Part shown: positions 1-7,665 of the stretch, piece after piece
Layout of the letters: every line of letters starts with the position of its first letter
How positions within the stretch are numbered: position 1 is the stretch's first letter
Assembly: GCF_002276045.1 (NCBI RefSeq)
Contig: NZ_NQMR01000048.1
Coordinates: 1-55,250 of the forward strand
Direction of reading: 5' to 3'
Origin: Pseudoalteromonas sp. NBT06-2
GTDB taxonomy: Bacteria; Pseudomonadota; Gammaproteobacteria; Enterobacterales; Alteromonadaceae
DNA: 55,250 nt
The notes under the pieces: generated by a model
Database searches by the model: none
Seen by the model: the letters and a program-made list of their open reading frames with translations, nothing else
Told to the model about the DNA's origin: nothing
Made by a program: the position numbers and the translations under genes

Positions 1-119
1 TAAAAATATAGCCGTATTCAAATTATTGTTGTCTTACTGCTCTTGGTCGGGTTCTTTTTTCTGCCCAGAGCTTTGTGGTTGTATTCTGCTAGCCAAAGCG
101 TGCTTCATCTTGGAACCAT

Positions 120-293
120 ATATCAATAGAGCAAGTTTAGTTATGGTTAAGGCAAAATGAAATAGAAAATAGAACATTTAAAGATTATGACAACATTGTT
201 GGTAAATGCACAACCGCTTGGAATAACTTTAAAACTGATGTCGATAGAGTGATATCACTATGTAAAAGAGATTGGGCAATATTGATCAGTTAA
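120..293 (+). pseudogene. IS630-family transposase remnant (C-terminal end)
   Basis: The frame at 120-293 reads as the C-terminal end of an IS630-type transposase: an IEQV motif (normally NPIEQVW), then a W-L-R-Q stretch, a middle F-K-D-Y-D, then A-W-N and finally S-L-C-x-R-D-W before the TAA at 291-293. The Trp after IEQV is a TAG at 138-140, so the frame is broken. No catalytic DDE part can be read upstream in bases 1-119, where the frames are interrupted. This is a decayed fragment and cannot be mobile by itself. The family assignment rests on recalled motifs. Confidence 0.6.
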
Positions 294-435
294 TTATCGG
301 AATTGATATTACAATAGATACGTTGCTTTCAATCCCAATAGCCTGCTATTGCTCAATCAAGCGCCTTGCTATTGAAAATTTATCCTAATTCATATTAGAT
401 CACTTAATTAAGAGAATTGGTATAAAAACATGAAT

Positions 436-448
436 CACCGGCACGGTG
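436..448 (-). terminator. Possible hairpin terminator of the dehydrogenase gene
   Basis: CACCG-gca-CGGTG forms a 5-bp stem 6 bases beyond the stop codon of the minus-strand dehydrogenase gene. A T-rich tract follows on the minus strand, but only after about 8 bases, so this is a weak candidate. The rest of 294-435 holds nothing I can name. Confidence 0.3.
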
Positions 449-454
449 AAAACT

Positions 455-1708
455 TTAAAATCTATCAATTGAATAAGGTTTTAATGAGATACTTGGTTTT
501 TTATCCAATATACAATCAGTTATAACTTCTGCATTTATTGCGGCTAGCGTTAAGCCTAAATGTTGATGACCAAATGCAAAATATATATTATTATGCTTTG
601 GTGATTTTCCTACAACTGGTTTTGAATCAGGTAAGCTAGGACGAAAACCCATCCAGCGATAATTTCCTTCCTTGGTATCTTCTATTTGTGGCCATATAGA
701 CTTACCAGAGAGTAGTAAAGCATCGACTCGTCGTGTATTCATTTCTTTGTCTAAACCAGCAAATTCAACTGTACCCGCTAGACGAAGCCCATTTTTCATA
801 GGGGTCATAATAAATTTTCTTTCATAAGAAACAATTGGACGGTTTGGTTGATTAGCTGATTTAACCATATAATGGTAGCCTCGCTCCGTTTCAAGTGGTA
901 CTGTGAACCCTAGTTGTTTGCAGAGTAGTTTACTATGGGCCCCTGTTGCTAATAAGACTCGGTCTGTTTGATATATTTTATTTTTTGAGGTGATGGTAAC
1001 AAGCTTATTATCGGATTCGATGGTTGATATTTCACATTTTTCAAATTCAACACCTAATTTTTCTGCTTTTTTGTAAATTTCTTTTGTAAGTGTTTCTGGA
1101 CAGCAAGTATGCGCCACATCTCTAAATAACAGTGCCCATGTCACTTTGTTGGAAATTCCAGGTTCAAGGTTGTTTACTTGTTTCTTGTTTAATAGCTCAA
1201 CTGCAATACCTTCAGCTTGATATTCTCTTTGAACTTTAATCGCTTCATTGTCTGAAACTGATTCAAATGTTAATAAACTTCCTTGTTTATGAAACAAAGA
1301 GCCCAGATTAGTTTCAGATATTAATGCATCCCAGGAGTTCATGGCAATTTTATTAAATGATTTCAACGCTTCTTTATTCGCATTAAATAATTTAGGTCGC
1401 ATGTTATTAATGAATTTAAAAAACCAAGGTATTGCTTTATGAAAATAACTAGGTGAAATACTAAAGGGGCCCAATGGATCTAAAAGCATCTTAGGGACTT
1501 GAGGTAAAAGCGATTTTTGAGCTAATGGGAAAACTTGCTCAGTAGCAAAGTGCCCAGCATTTCCTTTTGAGCAACCTTGCGCAATATCCTCTTTATCAAA
1601 TAAGGTAACTTGAAACCCAGCTTGTTTTAATCTAAAAGCAGCGGTTACACCTATGATACCAGCACCTATAATGGCAATTGTTTCTGACTTTGAATTTTGT
1701 TGTTTCAT
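455..1708 (-). CDS. FAD-dependent D-hydroxyproline / D-amino-acid dehydrogenase (DadA family)
   Basis: Predicted FAD enzyme oxidising cis-4-hydroxy-D-proline to 1-pyrroline-4-hydroxy-2-carboxylate, step two of hydroxyproline breakdown. The N-terminus has the Rossmann dinucleotide signature G-A-G-I-I-G within the first 20 residues, followed by an acidic strand end (F-D-K-E). The C-terminal G-H-Q-H-L-G-L-T region is typical of DadA/glycine-oxidase-type enzymes. An ATG at 1706-1708 gives 417 residues. The frame extends to 1768, but that extension would run through both regulator palindromes and adds an unrelated N-terminus, so I prefer 1708. It is divergent from the deaminase gene and shares its regulatory region. 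DadA-family substrates are hard to tell apart by sequence; the assignment comes from the three hydroxyproline genes next door. A single-subunit enzyme here resembles the HypO type more than the multi-subunit LhpBEF type. Confidence 0.82.
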   Translation of the reverse strand: MKQQNSKSETIAIIGAGIIGVTAAFRLKQAGFQVTLFDKEDIAQGCSKGNAGHFATEQVFPLAQKSLLPQVPKMLLDPLGPFSISPSYFHKAIPWFFKFINNMRPKLFNANKEALKSFNKIAMNSWDALISETNLGSLFHKQGSLLTFESVSDNEAIKVQREYQAEGIAVELLNKKQVNNLEPGISNKVTWALLFRDVAHTCCPETLTKEIYKKAEKLGVEFEKCEISTIESDNKLVTITSKNKIYQTDRVLLATGAHSKLLCKQLGFTVPLETERGYHYMVKSANQPNRPIVSYERKFIMTPMKNGLRLAGTVEFAGLDKEMNTRRVDALLLSGKSIWPQIEDTKEGNYRWMGFRPSLPDSKPVVGKSPKHNNIYFAFGHQHLGLTLAAINAEVITDCILDKKPSISLKPYSIDRF

Positions 1709-1731
1709 AATTATATCAAATAAACATTGTA

Positions 1732-1743
1732 ATTGTATACAAT
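1732..1743. promoter_or_regulatory. GntR-type operator 1 (perfect palindrome)
   Basis: ATTGTATACAAT is a perfect 12-bp palindrome, centred about 30 bp upstream of the dehydrogenase ATG. TTGTATACAA-like palindromes are typical targets of FadR/FCD-subfamily GntR regulators, and such a regulator is encoded at 5424-6077. Binding is inferred. Confidence 0.65.
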
Positions 1744-1758
1744 ATACAGTAATTTGTG

Positions 1759-1768
1759 TTGTATACAA
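1759..1768. promoter_or_regulatory. GntR-type operator 2 (second copy of the palindrome)
   Basis: TTGTATACAA is a second perfect copy of the palindrome core. Its centre is 26 bp from that of operator 1 and 40 bp upstream of the deaminase start. It lies just upstream of the -10-like TATAAT at 1774-1779, so a bound regulator would block the rightward promoter. Confidence 0.65.
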
Positions 1769-1773
1769 TGTAC

Positions 1774-1779
1774 TATAAT
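1774..1779 (+). promoter_or_regulatory. Candidate -10 box of the hydroxyproline operon
   Basis: TATAAT lies 24 bp before the deaminase start and 5 bp after operator 2. No good -35 box stands 16-18 bp upstream (the sequence there is AATTTG), which would fit a regulated promoter. A ribosome-binding AGGAAA precedes the ATG at 1803. Confidence 0.45.
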
Positions 1780-1802
1780 TAATTATTTGTTAGGAAAATG
1801 CA

Positions 1803-2714
1803 ATGAAACCAAACTGGACAGGCGTATACCCAGCCGTATCAAATCAATTTAAAGAAGATTTCTCTATCGATTTTACTGAAAATGCAGCCATGTGTGAAAA
1901 CCTAATAAAAGAAGGTGTTCACGGTATTATTGTAAACGGTACGATTGGCGAAAACTGTTCTTTATCTCCGGAAGAAAAGCGCCAAGTAATGAAATCAGTT
2001 ATTGAGGTAGTTAATGGGCGAGTACCTGTAATTTCTGGTGTTGCTGAAACAACAACTGCAGCTGCTGTTCAATATGCGAAAGATGCTGAAGAGATTGGTA
2101 TTGATGGTTTAATGGTTCTACCTGGTATGGTGTATCGGTCAACTGAAGATGAAGCGATTCATCATTATCAGCAAGTTGCTCGTGGTACTGCGCTTCCTAT
2201 TATGATTTACAACAACCCAGTAACTTATGGTGTAGATGTTTCTATAGAAGGTATGAAAATATTAGCTGAAGAAGCGAATATAGTTTCTGTTAAAGAAGCA
2301 ACGGAAGATACGCGTCGTATTACTGAGCTACAACGCGCATTTGGTGATCGTTTTATTATCTTTGGTGGTGTAGATGATATTGCACTAGAAAGTTTGATGC
2401 TGGGTGCTACAGGTTGGATCTCTGGTCTTACGAATGTATTCCCTCGAGAATCTGTTGCAATTTATAATCTTGCTAAAGAAGGGCGCTATGAAGAAGCTCG
2501 TGAAATTTGGTCATGGTTCTTACCTCTATTACGTTTAGACACTATTCCAACACTTGTTCAGTGTATTAAATTAGCAGAGCAATTAGCAGGGCGTGGTTCA
2601 GAAAGAACACGTGCTCCACGTATGCAGCTCAAAGGCGCTGCTCGTGAGCAAGTTGAAACACTGTATACTGAAGCAATGGAAAACCGTATCGATCTATCTA
2701 AGTTCGGTCTTTAA
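1803..2714 (+). CDS. lhpC: 1-pyrroline-4-hydroxy-2-carboxylate deaminase (DapA/DHDPS superfamily)
   Basis: Class I lyase of the dihydrodipicolinate synthase/N-acetylneuraminate lyase superfamily. In this context it would deaminate 1-pyrroline-4-hydroxy-2-carboxylate to 2-oxoglutarate semialdehyde and ammonia. Family marks: the G-T-I-G-E phosphate-loop-like motif near residue 46, the I-Y-N-N-P tyrosine motif near residue 138, and the Schiff-base lysine Lys164 in S-V-K-E-A. The length of 303 residues is normal. True DapA is unlikely because the gene sits between hydroxyproline-type genes and the usual DapA sequence details are absent. It is the first gene of the rightward unit; 130 bp and a weak hairpin separate it from the epimerase gene. 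Confidence 0.85.
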   Translation: MKPNWTGVYPAVSNQFKEDFSIDFTENAAMCENLIKEGVHGIIVNGTIGENCSLSPEEKRQVMKSVIEVVNGRVPVISGVAETTTAAAVQYAKDAEEIGIDGLMVLPGMVYRSTEDEAIHHYQQVARGTALPIMIYNNPVTYGVDVSIEGMKILAEEANIVSVKEATEDTRRITELQRAFGDRFIIFGGVDDIALESLMLGATGWISGLTNVFPRESVAIYNLAKEGRYEEAREIWSWFLPLLRLDTIPTLVQCIKLAEQLAGRGSERTRAPRMQLKGAAREQVETLYTEAMENRIDLSKFGL

Positions 2715-2748
2715 TTTGTTGTGGATTTGTCATCCCTGAATGACCCTA

Positions 2749-2782
2749 GCCAACTTACTGGTTAAGCTGGCATTTTAATTTT
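2749..2782 (+). terminator. Weak hairpin (attenuator-like) between deaminase and epimerase genes
   Basis: GCCAACTTA (2749-2757) pairs with TAAGCTGGC (2763-2771) around a 5-nt loop with one mismatch, followed by the T-rich ATTTTAATTTT. It may lower read-through into the two downstream catabolic genes; no separate promoter for those is obvious. Confidence 0.4.
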
Positions 2783-2844
2783 ATTAGCTAAACAACTGAG
2801 ATGTTTACTTAATAATATTTGTTTCGTAAAAGGTAATAGCACTA

Positions 2845-3846
2845 ATGAATAAAGGAACATTTTTTTGTATTGATGCACATACGTGTGGTAATCCTGTTCG
2901 GTTAGTTATTTCGGGTCATCCTAATTTAAAGGGTGAAACAATGAGTGAAAAACGAATTCATTTTCTAAAAGAATATGATTGGATCCGTCAAGGTTTAATG
3001 TTTGAGCCTCGTGGACACGATATGATGTCTGGTGCTTTTATTTACCCACCTTGCTCTGATGAGGCCGATGCTTCTATTTTATTTATCGAAACATCCGGCT
3101 GTTTACCTATGTGTGGTCACGGTACTATCGGTACTATTACTGCAGGTCTAGAAGGTGGATTATTGACAAGTAAAGTGTCAGGAAAATTAATTATTGATGT
3201 ACCTGCGGGGCAAATAAACGTGGACTACCAGATGACGGGTAAAAAAGTCGACTGGGTTAAAATTTATAATATCGCATCATATTTAGCTCATCAGGACATA
3301 GAAATAGAAGTACCTGAACTTGGTAAGATCAAACTTGATATTGCCTATGGTGGTAATTTTTATGCAATTGTAGAGCCTCAAGAAAATTACCCAGGTTTAG
3401 GTAATTTCACACCAAATCAAATTTTAAAATTCAGTCCACTGATCCGCGAAATAGCAGGTAAAGCTATAGAATGTGTTCATCCTCAAGATTCGAGTGTTAA
3501 TGGACTTTCACATGTTTTATGGACTGGAGAACCACAAAATGCAAACTCCAGTGCTGCAAATGCCGTTTTTTATGGTGATAAAGCCATCGATCGCTCGCCC
3601 TGTGGTACAGGTACATCAGCAAGAATGGCTCAGTTATATACAAAAGGTTTATTAAAACAAGGGCAAGATTTTGTGCATGAAAGCATTATTGGCAGCCAAT
3701 TTGTCGGAAAAGTGGAGAGTGTGACAGAGATAGAGGGCATTACGGCAATCATGCCTTCAATTCAAGGATGGGCACAAGTAACGGGACATAATCAAATTAC
3801 AATTGATGATGACGATCCTTATGCCTTTGGTTTTCAATTAGTTTAG
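2845..3846 (+). CDS. lhpA: 4-hydroxyproline 2-epimerase (proline racemase family)
   Basis: Converts trans-4-hydroxy-L-proline to cis-4-hydroxy-D-proline, the entry step of the pathway. The proline racemase fold is recognised by M-C-G-H-G-T (Cys90) and S-P-C-G-T-G-T-S (Cys253). Both catalytic positions are cysteine, which is expected of racemases/epimerases; trans-3-hydroxyproline dehydratases have Thr at the second position. The length of 333 residues is normal. The next gene starts 9 bp downstream with a good AGGAGA site, so the two are co-transcribed. Proline racemase itself cannot be excluded by motif, but the neighbouring deaminase and semialdehyde dehydrogenase make hydroxyproline the likely substrate. 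Confidence 0.88.
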   Translation: MNKGTFFCIDAHTCGNPVRLVISGHPNLKGETMSEKRIHFLKEYDWIRQGLMFEPRGHDMMSGAFIYPPCSDEADASILFIETSGCLPMCGHGTIGTITAGLEGGLLTSKVSGKLIIDVPAGQINVDYQMTGKKVDWVKIYNIASYLAHQDIEIEVPELGKIKLDIAYGGNFYAIVEPQENYPGLGNFTPNQILKFSPLIREIAGKAIECVHPQDSSVNGLSHVLWTGEPQNANSSAANAVFYGDKAIDRSPCGTGTSARMAQLYTKGLLKQGQDFVHESIIGSQFVGKVESVTEIEGITAIMPSIQGWAQVTGHNQITIDDDDPYAFGFQLV

Positions 3847-3855
3847 GAGATAAAT

Positions 3856-5337
3856 ATGTTATCTGGTTTATGTTTTATTGGCGGTAAATGGCAAGCTGAT
3901 ACCGAAGTAACTTTTAATGCAATTAATGCTGCAAAGCATACTAAATTAGCACCTAATTTCACAAACTGTAGTAATGAACAGTTGGATCAAGCTTGCTTAT
4001 TAGCTGAGCAAGCTTTTGTAATGTATCGCAAGAAAACAGTGCAACAGCGGGCGGATTTTATAAATGAAATAGCTGAACAGCTGGTTAAAGTAGAGCCTTT
4101 ACTTGTTGCACGTACGCCACTTGAAACGGGGTTACCTGAAGCGAGAATTCAAGGTGAACTTGGTCGCACTGTTAATCAGTTAAGATTGTTTGCAAATAAT
4201 ATTATTAAAGATACACTAGAGATAGCTCATGATACAGCTATTCCTGATCGGGCTCCTATACCACGTCCTGATATGAAGTTATCACAATTGCCATTAGGTC
4301 CAGTTGCAGTGTTCGGCGCCAGTAATTTTCCACTCGCTTTTAGTACCGCTGGCGGTGATACAGCATCAGCATTGGCTGCGGGTTGTCCGGTAATTTTTAA
4401 ATCTCACTCTGCTCACCCTGGTACGTGTGAAATTGTTGCCAAAGCAATTGAGATTGCGATTAATAACTGTGATATGCCAAAAGGGGTATTTGCATTAATT
4501 CATAGTAAAGCTTATGACATTAGTCATGTTTTGGTTAAAAACCCTGCCATTAAAGCTGTTGGCTTTACGGGATCTTATCGTGTTGGCATGACTTTACAAA
4601 AAAGTATATACCAACGTAAAGAACCGATACCTTTTTATGGAGAATTAGGCGCTGTAAACCCTCAGCTTTTATTACCAGGTTTGATCACTGACAAAGCAAA
4701 TGACTTGGCACAAGAGTTTGTTGCTTCTATGAATATGGGTTGTGGACAATTTTGTACTAACCCAGGTTTATGGTTAGTAAATGAGTCAGAACAAGCTCAA
4801 TTTGAAACTGTTTTAGCAGATAAAATTAATTCATGCCCAGCTCAAGTGATGTTAACACCGACTATGTTAACAGCTTATCAAGCAGGTTGTGATAACATTG
4901 CCAAACAAGCAACTGTGGTAGCACAAGGTCAAGCGCAAGATAAAAAAGCGACAACATATTTGTTTGTTACTTCTGCAGATGCTTTTATGAGTAATGACAA
5001 ATTACATGATGAAGTATTTGGTCCCGCATCTTTAATCGTAACTTATAAAGATTTAGCACAAGCTGCGAAATTGATCGATATTTTAGGTGGTCAATTAACT
5101 GCTTCGGTTCATGGTACTACAGATGTCATTAATGAAAATAAAGATCTTGTTGAAGCATTATCATATAAGGTTGGGCGTTTAATCTTTAATCAAATGCCAA
5201 CGGGTGTTGAAGTCAGTGATGCCATGATGCATGGTGGGCCTTTCCCATCTTCAACTGATGTGCGAAGTACCTCTGTTGGTTCTCAAGCGATTAACCGTTT
5301 TTTGAGACCTATTTGTTATCAAAATTCACCAATGTAA
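3856..5337 (+). CDS. 2-oxoglutarate semialdehyde (2,5-dioxovalerate) dehydrogenase
   Basis: NAD(P)-dependent aldehyde dehydrogenase that oxidises 2-oxoglutarate semialdehyde to 2-oxoglutarate, delivering hydroxyproline carbon to the TCA cycle. Catalytic Cys300 lies in G-Q-F-C-T-N-P-G, a wording typical of this branch, and the general base is Glu263 in Y-G-E-L-G-A. The nucleotide-binding part has F-T-G-S near residue 237. The length of 493 residues is slightly under the roughly 525 of many homologues. It is the last gene of the catabolic unit and is followed at once by a clear terminator, so the GntR gene downstream is transcribed separately. Confidence 0.88.
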   Translation: MLSGLCFIGGKWQADTEVTFNAINAAKHTKLAPNFTNCSNEQLDQACLLAEQAFVMYRKKTVQQRADFINEIAEQLVKVEPLLVARTPLETGLPEARIQGELGRTVNQLRLFANNIIKDTLEIAHDTAIPDRAPIPRPDMKLSQLPLGPVAVFGASNFPLAFSTAGGDTASALAAGCPVIFKSHSAHPGTCEIVAKAIEIAINNCDMPKGVFALIHSKAYDISHVLVKNPAIKAVGFTGSYRVGMTLQKSIYQRKEPIPFYGELGAVNPQLLLPGLITDKANDLAQEFVASMNMGCGQFCTNPGLWLVNESEQAQFETVLADKINSCPAQVMLTPTMLTAYQAGCDNIAKQATVVAQGQAQDKKATTYLFVTSADAFMSNDKLHDEVFGPASLIVTYKDLAQAAKLIDILGGQLTASVHGTTDVINENKDLVEALSYKVGRLIFNQMPTGVEVSDAMMHGGPFPSSTDVRSTSVGSQAINRFLRPICYQNSPM

Positions 5338-5340
5338 CTA

Positions 5341-5372
5341 AAAAGGCTGCTCATAGAGTGGCCTTTTTTTTT
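5341..5372 (+). terminator. Rho-independent terminator after the hydroxyproline operon
   Basis: AAAAGGC (5341-5347) pairs with GCCTTTT (5361-5367). An inner CTC/GAG pair (5350-5352 with 5356-5358) closes the loop, and a T tract runs to 5372. It starts 4 bases after the stop codon. Confidence 0.8.
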
Positions 5373-5423
5373 CAAGACGTTAAACTAGAGAAATAATTAT
5401 TAAAAATAACGAAATAAATTGAT

Positions 5424-6077
5424 ATGGCTCTGGCATATAAAACACGAACCGAATTTGTTGTAGATGCAATTCGAGAAAAAATACTAAAAGGTGAAGTGAA
5501 AGCTGGTCAACCATTGCGTCAAGCTGCTTTAGCTGAAGATCTTGATGTCAGCCGAATTCCTGTAAGGGAAGCACTATTACAATTAGAAGCAGAAGGTTTA
5601 GTTAAGTTTCAAGCCCATAAAGGCGCTATTGTAACTGAATTAAATGCCGAACATGTTGATGAGTTATTTGAATTAAGAGCAATGCTTGAATCTGATTTAT
5701 TAGCACGCTCTATCCCAAATTTAACTCAAGAAGATTTTGCGCAAGCTGAAAAGATTCTAGTTGAGTTGGAGGATGCATTACAACATGAAGATAGTGCTAA
5801 TATCTGGGCTGATTTAAATACTCATTTTCATGCGTATTTATACAAAGGCAGCGATCGTCCAAAAACCCTTGATATTGTAAATACCTTAAACAAAAATTCA
5901 GATCGATATATTAGAATGCATTTATTATTGGCTGGCGGTATTAAAAAAGCGGGCTCTGAGCATAGACAGCTCATCGACTATTGTAAATCAGGTAATGTCA
6001 AAAGTGCTTGTCAACTTTTAAAACAGCATATTTTAGGCGCTAAAAAAGAAATAAAAGCACTTTTAATTAAATTATAA
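5424..6077 (+). CDS. GntR-family regulator, FadR/FCD subfamily
   Basis: N-terminal winged helix (about residues 8-72) with the GntR signature L-A-E-D-L-D-V-S-R-I-P-V-R-E-A-L, followed by an all-helical FCD ligand-binding domain (about 80-210). FCD regulators bind small carboxylates, so a hydroxyproline-pathway intermediate is a plausible effector. The length of 217 residues is normal for the subfamily. It follows the operon terminator by 52 bp and is probably transcribed on its own. The two TTGTATACAA palindromes at 1732-1768 are its likely targets; no copy lies in front of its own gene, so it is probably not self-regulated through that motif. Confidence 0.85.
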   Translation: MALAYKTRTEFVVDAIREKILKGEVKAGQPLRQAALAEDLDVSRIPVREALLQLEAEGLVKFQAHKGAIVTELNAEHVDELFELRAMLESDLLARSIPNLTQEDFAQAEKILVELEDALQHEDSANIWADLNTHFHAYLYKGSDRPKTLDIVNTLNKNSDRYIRMHLLLAGGIKKAGSEHRQLIDYCKSGNVKSACQLLKQHILGAKKEIKALLIKL

Positions 6078-6121
6078 ATTAAAAAAGTATTCGAATGGAT
6101 GTTTTTTATTTGCCTAGCTAA

Positions 6122-6258
6122 GTTGGAAAACCTGATAGACTTACAGAAGCTTGGCATAGAAACTTAAAACAACTGCAACTTGAGCTGCAAACTACGCAAT
6201 ATCGATAACCAGTCAAATAGTTTGAAGAGCTTGATTTATATTCAATAGAAGAAGGTAA
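6122..6258 (+). pseudogene. Possible decayed coding fragment, unidentified
   Basis: The frame starting at 6122 reads as protein-like sequence (about 28 residues, then TAA at 6206-6208 and TAG at 6218-6220, then about 12 more residues) before entering the repeat at 6259. Both stops are one change from a Gln codon. I do not recognise the protein. The alternative is chance open sequence. Confidence 0.25.
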
Positions 6259-6409
6259 TATACCCATGATACCTCAAAACTCGCCGAGACGGAGCTTCTG
6301 AGCAAGCCCACTTCATCGTTGTGTTGGTTTGAAAGGTGCCATCAACACGCCTTGAATTGAGCTCGCTCAGATAGCTCTGAAACATGCATTTTTAAGTAAC
6401 ATGGGTATA
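6259..6409. repeat. MITE-like palindromic repeat, copy 1
   Basis: A 151-bp element with 10-bp perfect terminal inverted repeats TATACCCATG (6259-6268) and CATGGGTATA (6400-6409). Just inside the right end is CATGCATTT...AAGTAA, shared in form with copies 2 and 3 (GCATTTCCAAGTAGC and ACATTTCTATGTAGC). It contains no ORF. The interior differs from the other copies, so this may be a subtype. Confidence 0.7.
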
Positions 6410-6429
6410 CAGGGTAGTTTGCTATGTCA

Positions 6430-6535
6430 GCTTTCAGAAAGTATATTGGGGATATGTGAAGAATACATGAGCTGTAACGAGCTCTGTACCTACGGTTCTG
6501 TGAGAGGGGGGGAACCCATCTTACTTGAGTTAATT
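6430..6535 (+). mobile_element. Group II intron 3' end remnant (domains V-VI)
   Basis: GAGCTGTA (6469-6476) can pair through G-U wobbles with TACGGTTC (6491-6498). This is the basal stem of group II intron domain V, normally GAGCCGTA/TACGGTTC. It is followed directly by TGTGAGAGG and a G run that pairs with a short CCC, as at the 3' end of bacterial introns. No reverse-transcriptase ORF is nearby, and the domain V distal stem looks altered, so this is a dead 3' fragment. The assignment is from recalled motifs. Confidence 0.55.
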
Positions 6536-6557
6536 AAAAGATAAAAAAGATTTTAGT

Positions 6558-7394
6558 ATGCAACTATCAGGTCCTTTAGTAACGGTAGATTGGTTACAGC
6601 AAAATATTAATAACGATCAACTTGTTATTTTTGATGCCAGCATGGCACAAGTTGGCTCCAAAACAGAATATAAAGCAGATAAAATAATACAAGGCGCTCA
6701 ACGCTTTGATTTTAGTAAAGTGATTTGCGATTTAGATTCACCTATCTCTCATACTATGCCAAGTGAGCAAAAATTTCAGCGTTTGATGCGCGAATTTGGT
6801 GTTAATAATGATAGCTACATTGTTGTTTATGATGAAAAAGGCATATATAGCTGTGCACGAGCGTGGTGGATGTTTAAAGCTATGGGATTTAATAATGTAG
6901 CAGTGCTTAATGGTGGTTTTCCAGCTTGGCTAAATGAAGATTATCCAGTAAGTACATCTTATGTTAAAACTCAAAAATTAGGTGATTTTAAAGCCCGTTA
7001 TAACCCCAATACTTTTGTTAATCAAAATGAAGTACTAGCGCAGCTTGATAATAAATCTTCACTTGTTTTAGATGCCAGAGGTAAAGCTCGCTTTTTAGGT
7101 GAAGGTGCGGAGCCTCGGGCGGGTATGAGAGCAGGTCATATTCCCAATGCACAAAGTTTACCTTTTGTAGATATTGTAAAAAATGGTTTTATGCTTGATG
7201 CGGGTGCTTTACAAACTGAATTTAATAAAAGACTAACTGATAAAGCTGATAGCCTTATTTTTAGCTGTGGCTCTGGTGTTACAGCGTGTATTTTGGCATT
7301 AGGTGCATATATTTTAGGTTATGAAAACTTAGCTGTTTATGATGGCTCTTGGAGCGAGTGGGGCGTTAATCTTTCTTTACCAATTGAAGCGTGA
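6558..7394 (+). CDS. 3-mercaptopyruvate/thiosulfate sulfurtransferase (two rhodanese domains)
   Basis: Tandem rhodanese protein of 278 residues. The N-terminal domain (about 1-125) is the inactive partner; the C-terminal domain (about 150-278) carries the catalytic loop C-G-S-G-V-T-A with Cys237. That loop is the signature of mercaptopyruvate sulfurtransferases (SseA type) rather than classical thiosulfate rhodaneses. It would transfer sulfane sulfur from 3-mercaptopyruvate to thiol acceptors or cyanide in the cytoplasm. It stands alone between two repeat copies; its TGA is only 4 bp from the left end of repeat copy 2. The intron remnant lies directly upstream, so its promoter must be within the last few dozen bases before 6558 or inside the debris. 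Confidence 0.87.
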   Translation: MQLSGPLVTVDWLQQNINNDQLVIFDASMAQVGSKTEYKADKIIQGAQRFDFSKVICDLDSPISHTMPSEQKFQRLMREFGVNNDSYIVVYDEKGIYSCARAWWMFKAMGFNNVAVLNGGFPAWLNEDYPVSTSYVKTQKLGDFKARYNPNTFVNQNEVLAQLDNKSSLVLDARGKARFLGEGAEPRAGMRAGHIPNAQSLPFVDIVKNGFMLDAGALQTEFNKRLTDKADSLIFSCGSGVTACILALGAYILGYENLAVYDGSWSEWGVNLSLPIEA

Positions 7395-7398
7395 TTGG

Positions 7399-7665
7399 TA
7401 TATACCCAAGCCAATTGATAATGCTTGTTTCAGAATTTATCAGGTGAGTTAGCACAAGGCACATCATTTTAGGAATATTGCCTTTCAAACTGATGTAACG
7501 TAGTGATTACTTACCTGATAAATTCCCTACGGGCGGATTTTAAATGGTCAACTACCGCGTTATTTATGTTGATAAGGGAATAACCATTACCTGCAATAAA
7601 TGTCTTGTATTTGACCATTTAAACTCCCGCTGAAATCATGCATTTCCAAGTAGCTTGGGTATATA
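7399..7665. repeat. MITE-like palindromic repeat, copy 2 (longest, best preserved)
   Basis: A 267-bp element with 12-bp perfect terminal inverted repeats TATATACCCAAG (7399-7410) and CTTGGGTATATA (7654-7665). Two nested inverted repeats lie inside: 7434-7449 against 7509-7524 (one mismatch) and TTTAAATGGTCAA (7539-7551) against its complement at 7611-7623. It has no coding capacity of its own. The right half (from about 7524) is clearly homologous to copy 3. It lies between convergent genes and could act as a two-way transcription stop. Confidence 0.8.

Noticed and set aside
1803..2714. Dihydrodipicolinate synthase for lysine synthesis
   Set aside because: The superfamily is right, but the context (epimerase, D-amino acid dehydrogenase, semialdehyde dehydrogenase, GntR) points to hydroxyproline breakdown.
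3473..3655. 60-codon open frame on the plus strand inside the epimerase gene
   Set aside because: It lies wholly inside a well-supported gene in another frame, with no ribosome site and no recognisable protein.
2845..3846. trans-3-hydroxy-L-proline dehydratase
   Set aside because: Both catalytic positions are Cys (Cys90, Cys253), whereas the dehydratase has Thr at the second.
6506..6513. Run of G at 6506-6513 as a possible contig junction like the one at the window end
   Set aside because: It fits the G-rich strand of a group II intron domain VI and is followed by its CCC partner, so it looks genuine.
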